Shown here: positions 63,587 through 64,000 of the stretch, piece after piece
Layout: the number at the start of each line of letters is the position of its first letter
How positions within the stretch are numbered: position 1 is the stretch's first letter
From: Nostoc sphaeroides
GTDB lineage: Bacteria > Cyanobacteriota > Cyanobacteriia > Cyanobacteriales > Nostocaceae
Length of the DNA: 64,000 nucleotides
Assembly (NCBI RefSeq): GCF_003443655.1
Contig: NZ_CP031941.1
Span: 2,785,501-2,849,500, forward strand
Direction: 5' to 3'
Position numbers and translations under genes: made by a program
Notes under the pieces: model-generated
What the model saw: only the letters and a program-made list of their open reading frames with translations
Told to the model about the DNA's origin: nothing
The model's database searches: none

Positions 63587-64000
63587 ATGTCCCATCCTCT
63601 TTACATCGCTTTTATCTGGCATCAACATCAGCCTCTGTACAAATCTCCTGGCAGCGGCGTTTCGCTATCTCCGAGTCAGCAGTACCGACTTCCTTGGGTA
63701 CGTTTGCATGGGACTAAAGATTATTTGGATTTGGTATTGCTCTTAGAGCGGTATCCTAAGTTACACCAAACGGTGAATTTAGTACCATCGCTGATATTGC
63801 AACTTGAAGATTATATTGCTGGCACTGCTTTTGACCCTTACCTCACAGCCAGCTTGACACCGGATGAACAACTCACGCAGCAACAGCGCGAATTTATTAT
63901 CCAACACTTTTTCGATGCCAATCATCATACTCTAATTGACCCTCATCCCCGTTATGCCGAGTTGTACCAGCAAAGGCAGGAAAAAGGGCAAGCTTGGTGT
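63587..64000 (+). CDS. Glycoside hydrolase family 57 protein (3' truncated by window edge)
   Basis: 138 codons visible from the ATG at 63587, open at the right edge. Begins Y-I-A-F-I-W-H-Q-H-Q-P-L-Y, the diagnostic N terminus of GH57 alpha-glucan enzymes (amylopullulanase/alpha-amylase type), followed by W-V-R-L-H-G-T-K-D-Y and N-L-V-P-S-L. Starch/glycogen breakdown or remodelling is likely. Confidence 0.92.
   Translation, partial: MSHPLYIAFIWHQHQPLYKSPGSGVSLSPSQQYRLPWVRLHGTKDYLDLVLLLERYPKLHQTVNLVPSLILQLEDYIAGTAFDPYLTASLTPDEQLTQQQREFIIQHFFDANHHTLIDPHPRYAELYQQRQEKGQAWC

Overview
The window looks like chromosomal DNA of a filamentous, heterocystous-type cyanobacterium (Nostoc/Anabaena group). 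The evidence is the very frequent HIP1 octamer GCGATCGC, abundant 7-bp short tandem repeats (GTCAACA, TAGTCAT, CTCCTAA and GGGACTG types), many small inverted-repeat elements between genes, a fused panC-cmk gene, and many proteins with a typical cyanobacterial domain make-up. There is no rRNA, tRNA, CRISPR array, prophage or complete insertion sequence that I can support.

Layout. 1-8 kb: a 5'-truncated amino-acid-permease-like protein fused to PAS-GGDEF-EAL, a histidine-decarboxylase-like PLP enzyme with an odd active-site motif, and ileS. 8-15 kb: a small unknown gene, a 21-bp tandem array rich in HIP1-like sites, a DUF559 nuclease-like gene, then a TPR-CHAT protease gene followed by two unknown genes. 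The second of these has two C-terminal membrane helices and is translationally coupled to the first; this three-gene set is the best candidate for an undescribed effector system. 15-35 kb: mostly housekeeping and orphan genes (cNMP-binding protein, Lin0512-family protein, AbrB-type permease, DUF1838 protein, glutaminase, RlpA, PanC-Cmk, Fe-SOD, di-haem peroxidase, a PurM-like protein of foreign look, PHP phosphoesterase, RTX-type protein), separated by repeat-rich intergenic DNA.

35-42 kb is an arsenic island, all on the minus strand: arsR, a PstS-type binding protein, acr3, a dual-specificity-type phosphatase, gap, arsJ, arsI and arsH. It combines three known strategies: As(III) efflux (Acr3), arsenate disposal as 1-arseno-3-phosphoglycerate (GAPDH plus ArsJ), and organoarsenical breakdown or oxidation (ArsI, ArsH). 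TCAA-N6-TTGA operator-like palindromes lie in front of arsR and of pstS. 42-45.5 kb is a cobalamin operon (cobG-cobH-cobI) headed by a cobalamin riboswitch whose expression platform appears to hide the ribosome-binding site of cobG. 45.6-47.1 kb carries a photolyase/cryptochrome split into two genes in reversed order.

47-64 kb holds a zinc-ribbon Ser/Thr kinase, a PrxQ peroxiredoxin, a decayed and an intact copy of an HsdR-N-like nuclease gene, a cysteine desulfurase, an aldo/keto reductase, an SDR enzyme, 49 perfect copies of CTCCTAA, a cyanophycinase-like S51 peptidase, a GT4 glycosyltransferase, lepA, a ribbon-helix-helix-like protein, a GAF histidine kinase, an NFU-type Fe-S scaffold and the start of a GH57 glycosidase.

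A recurring theme is repeat DNA. Several non-autonomous transposable elements (MITE-like) have clear terminal inverted repeats, and three carry target-site duplications of 10-13 bp that can be read directly. Dispersed repeats also reach into genes: inside the CHAT gene, at the 3' ends of cobG, the photolyase FAD-domain gene and the DUF559 gene, and at the start codon of the photolyase N-domain gene.
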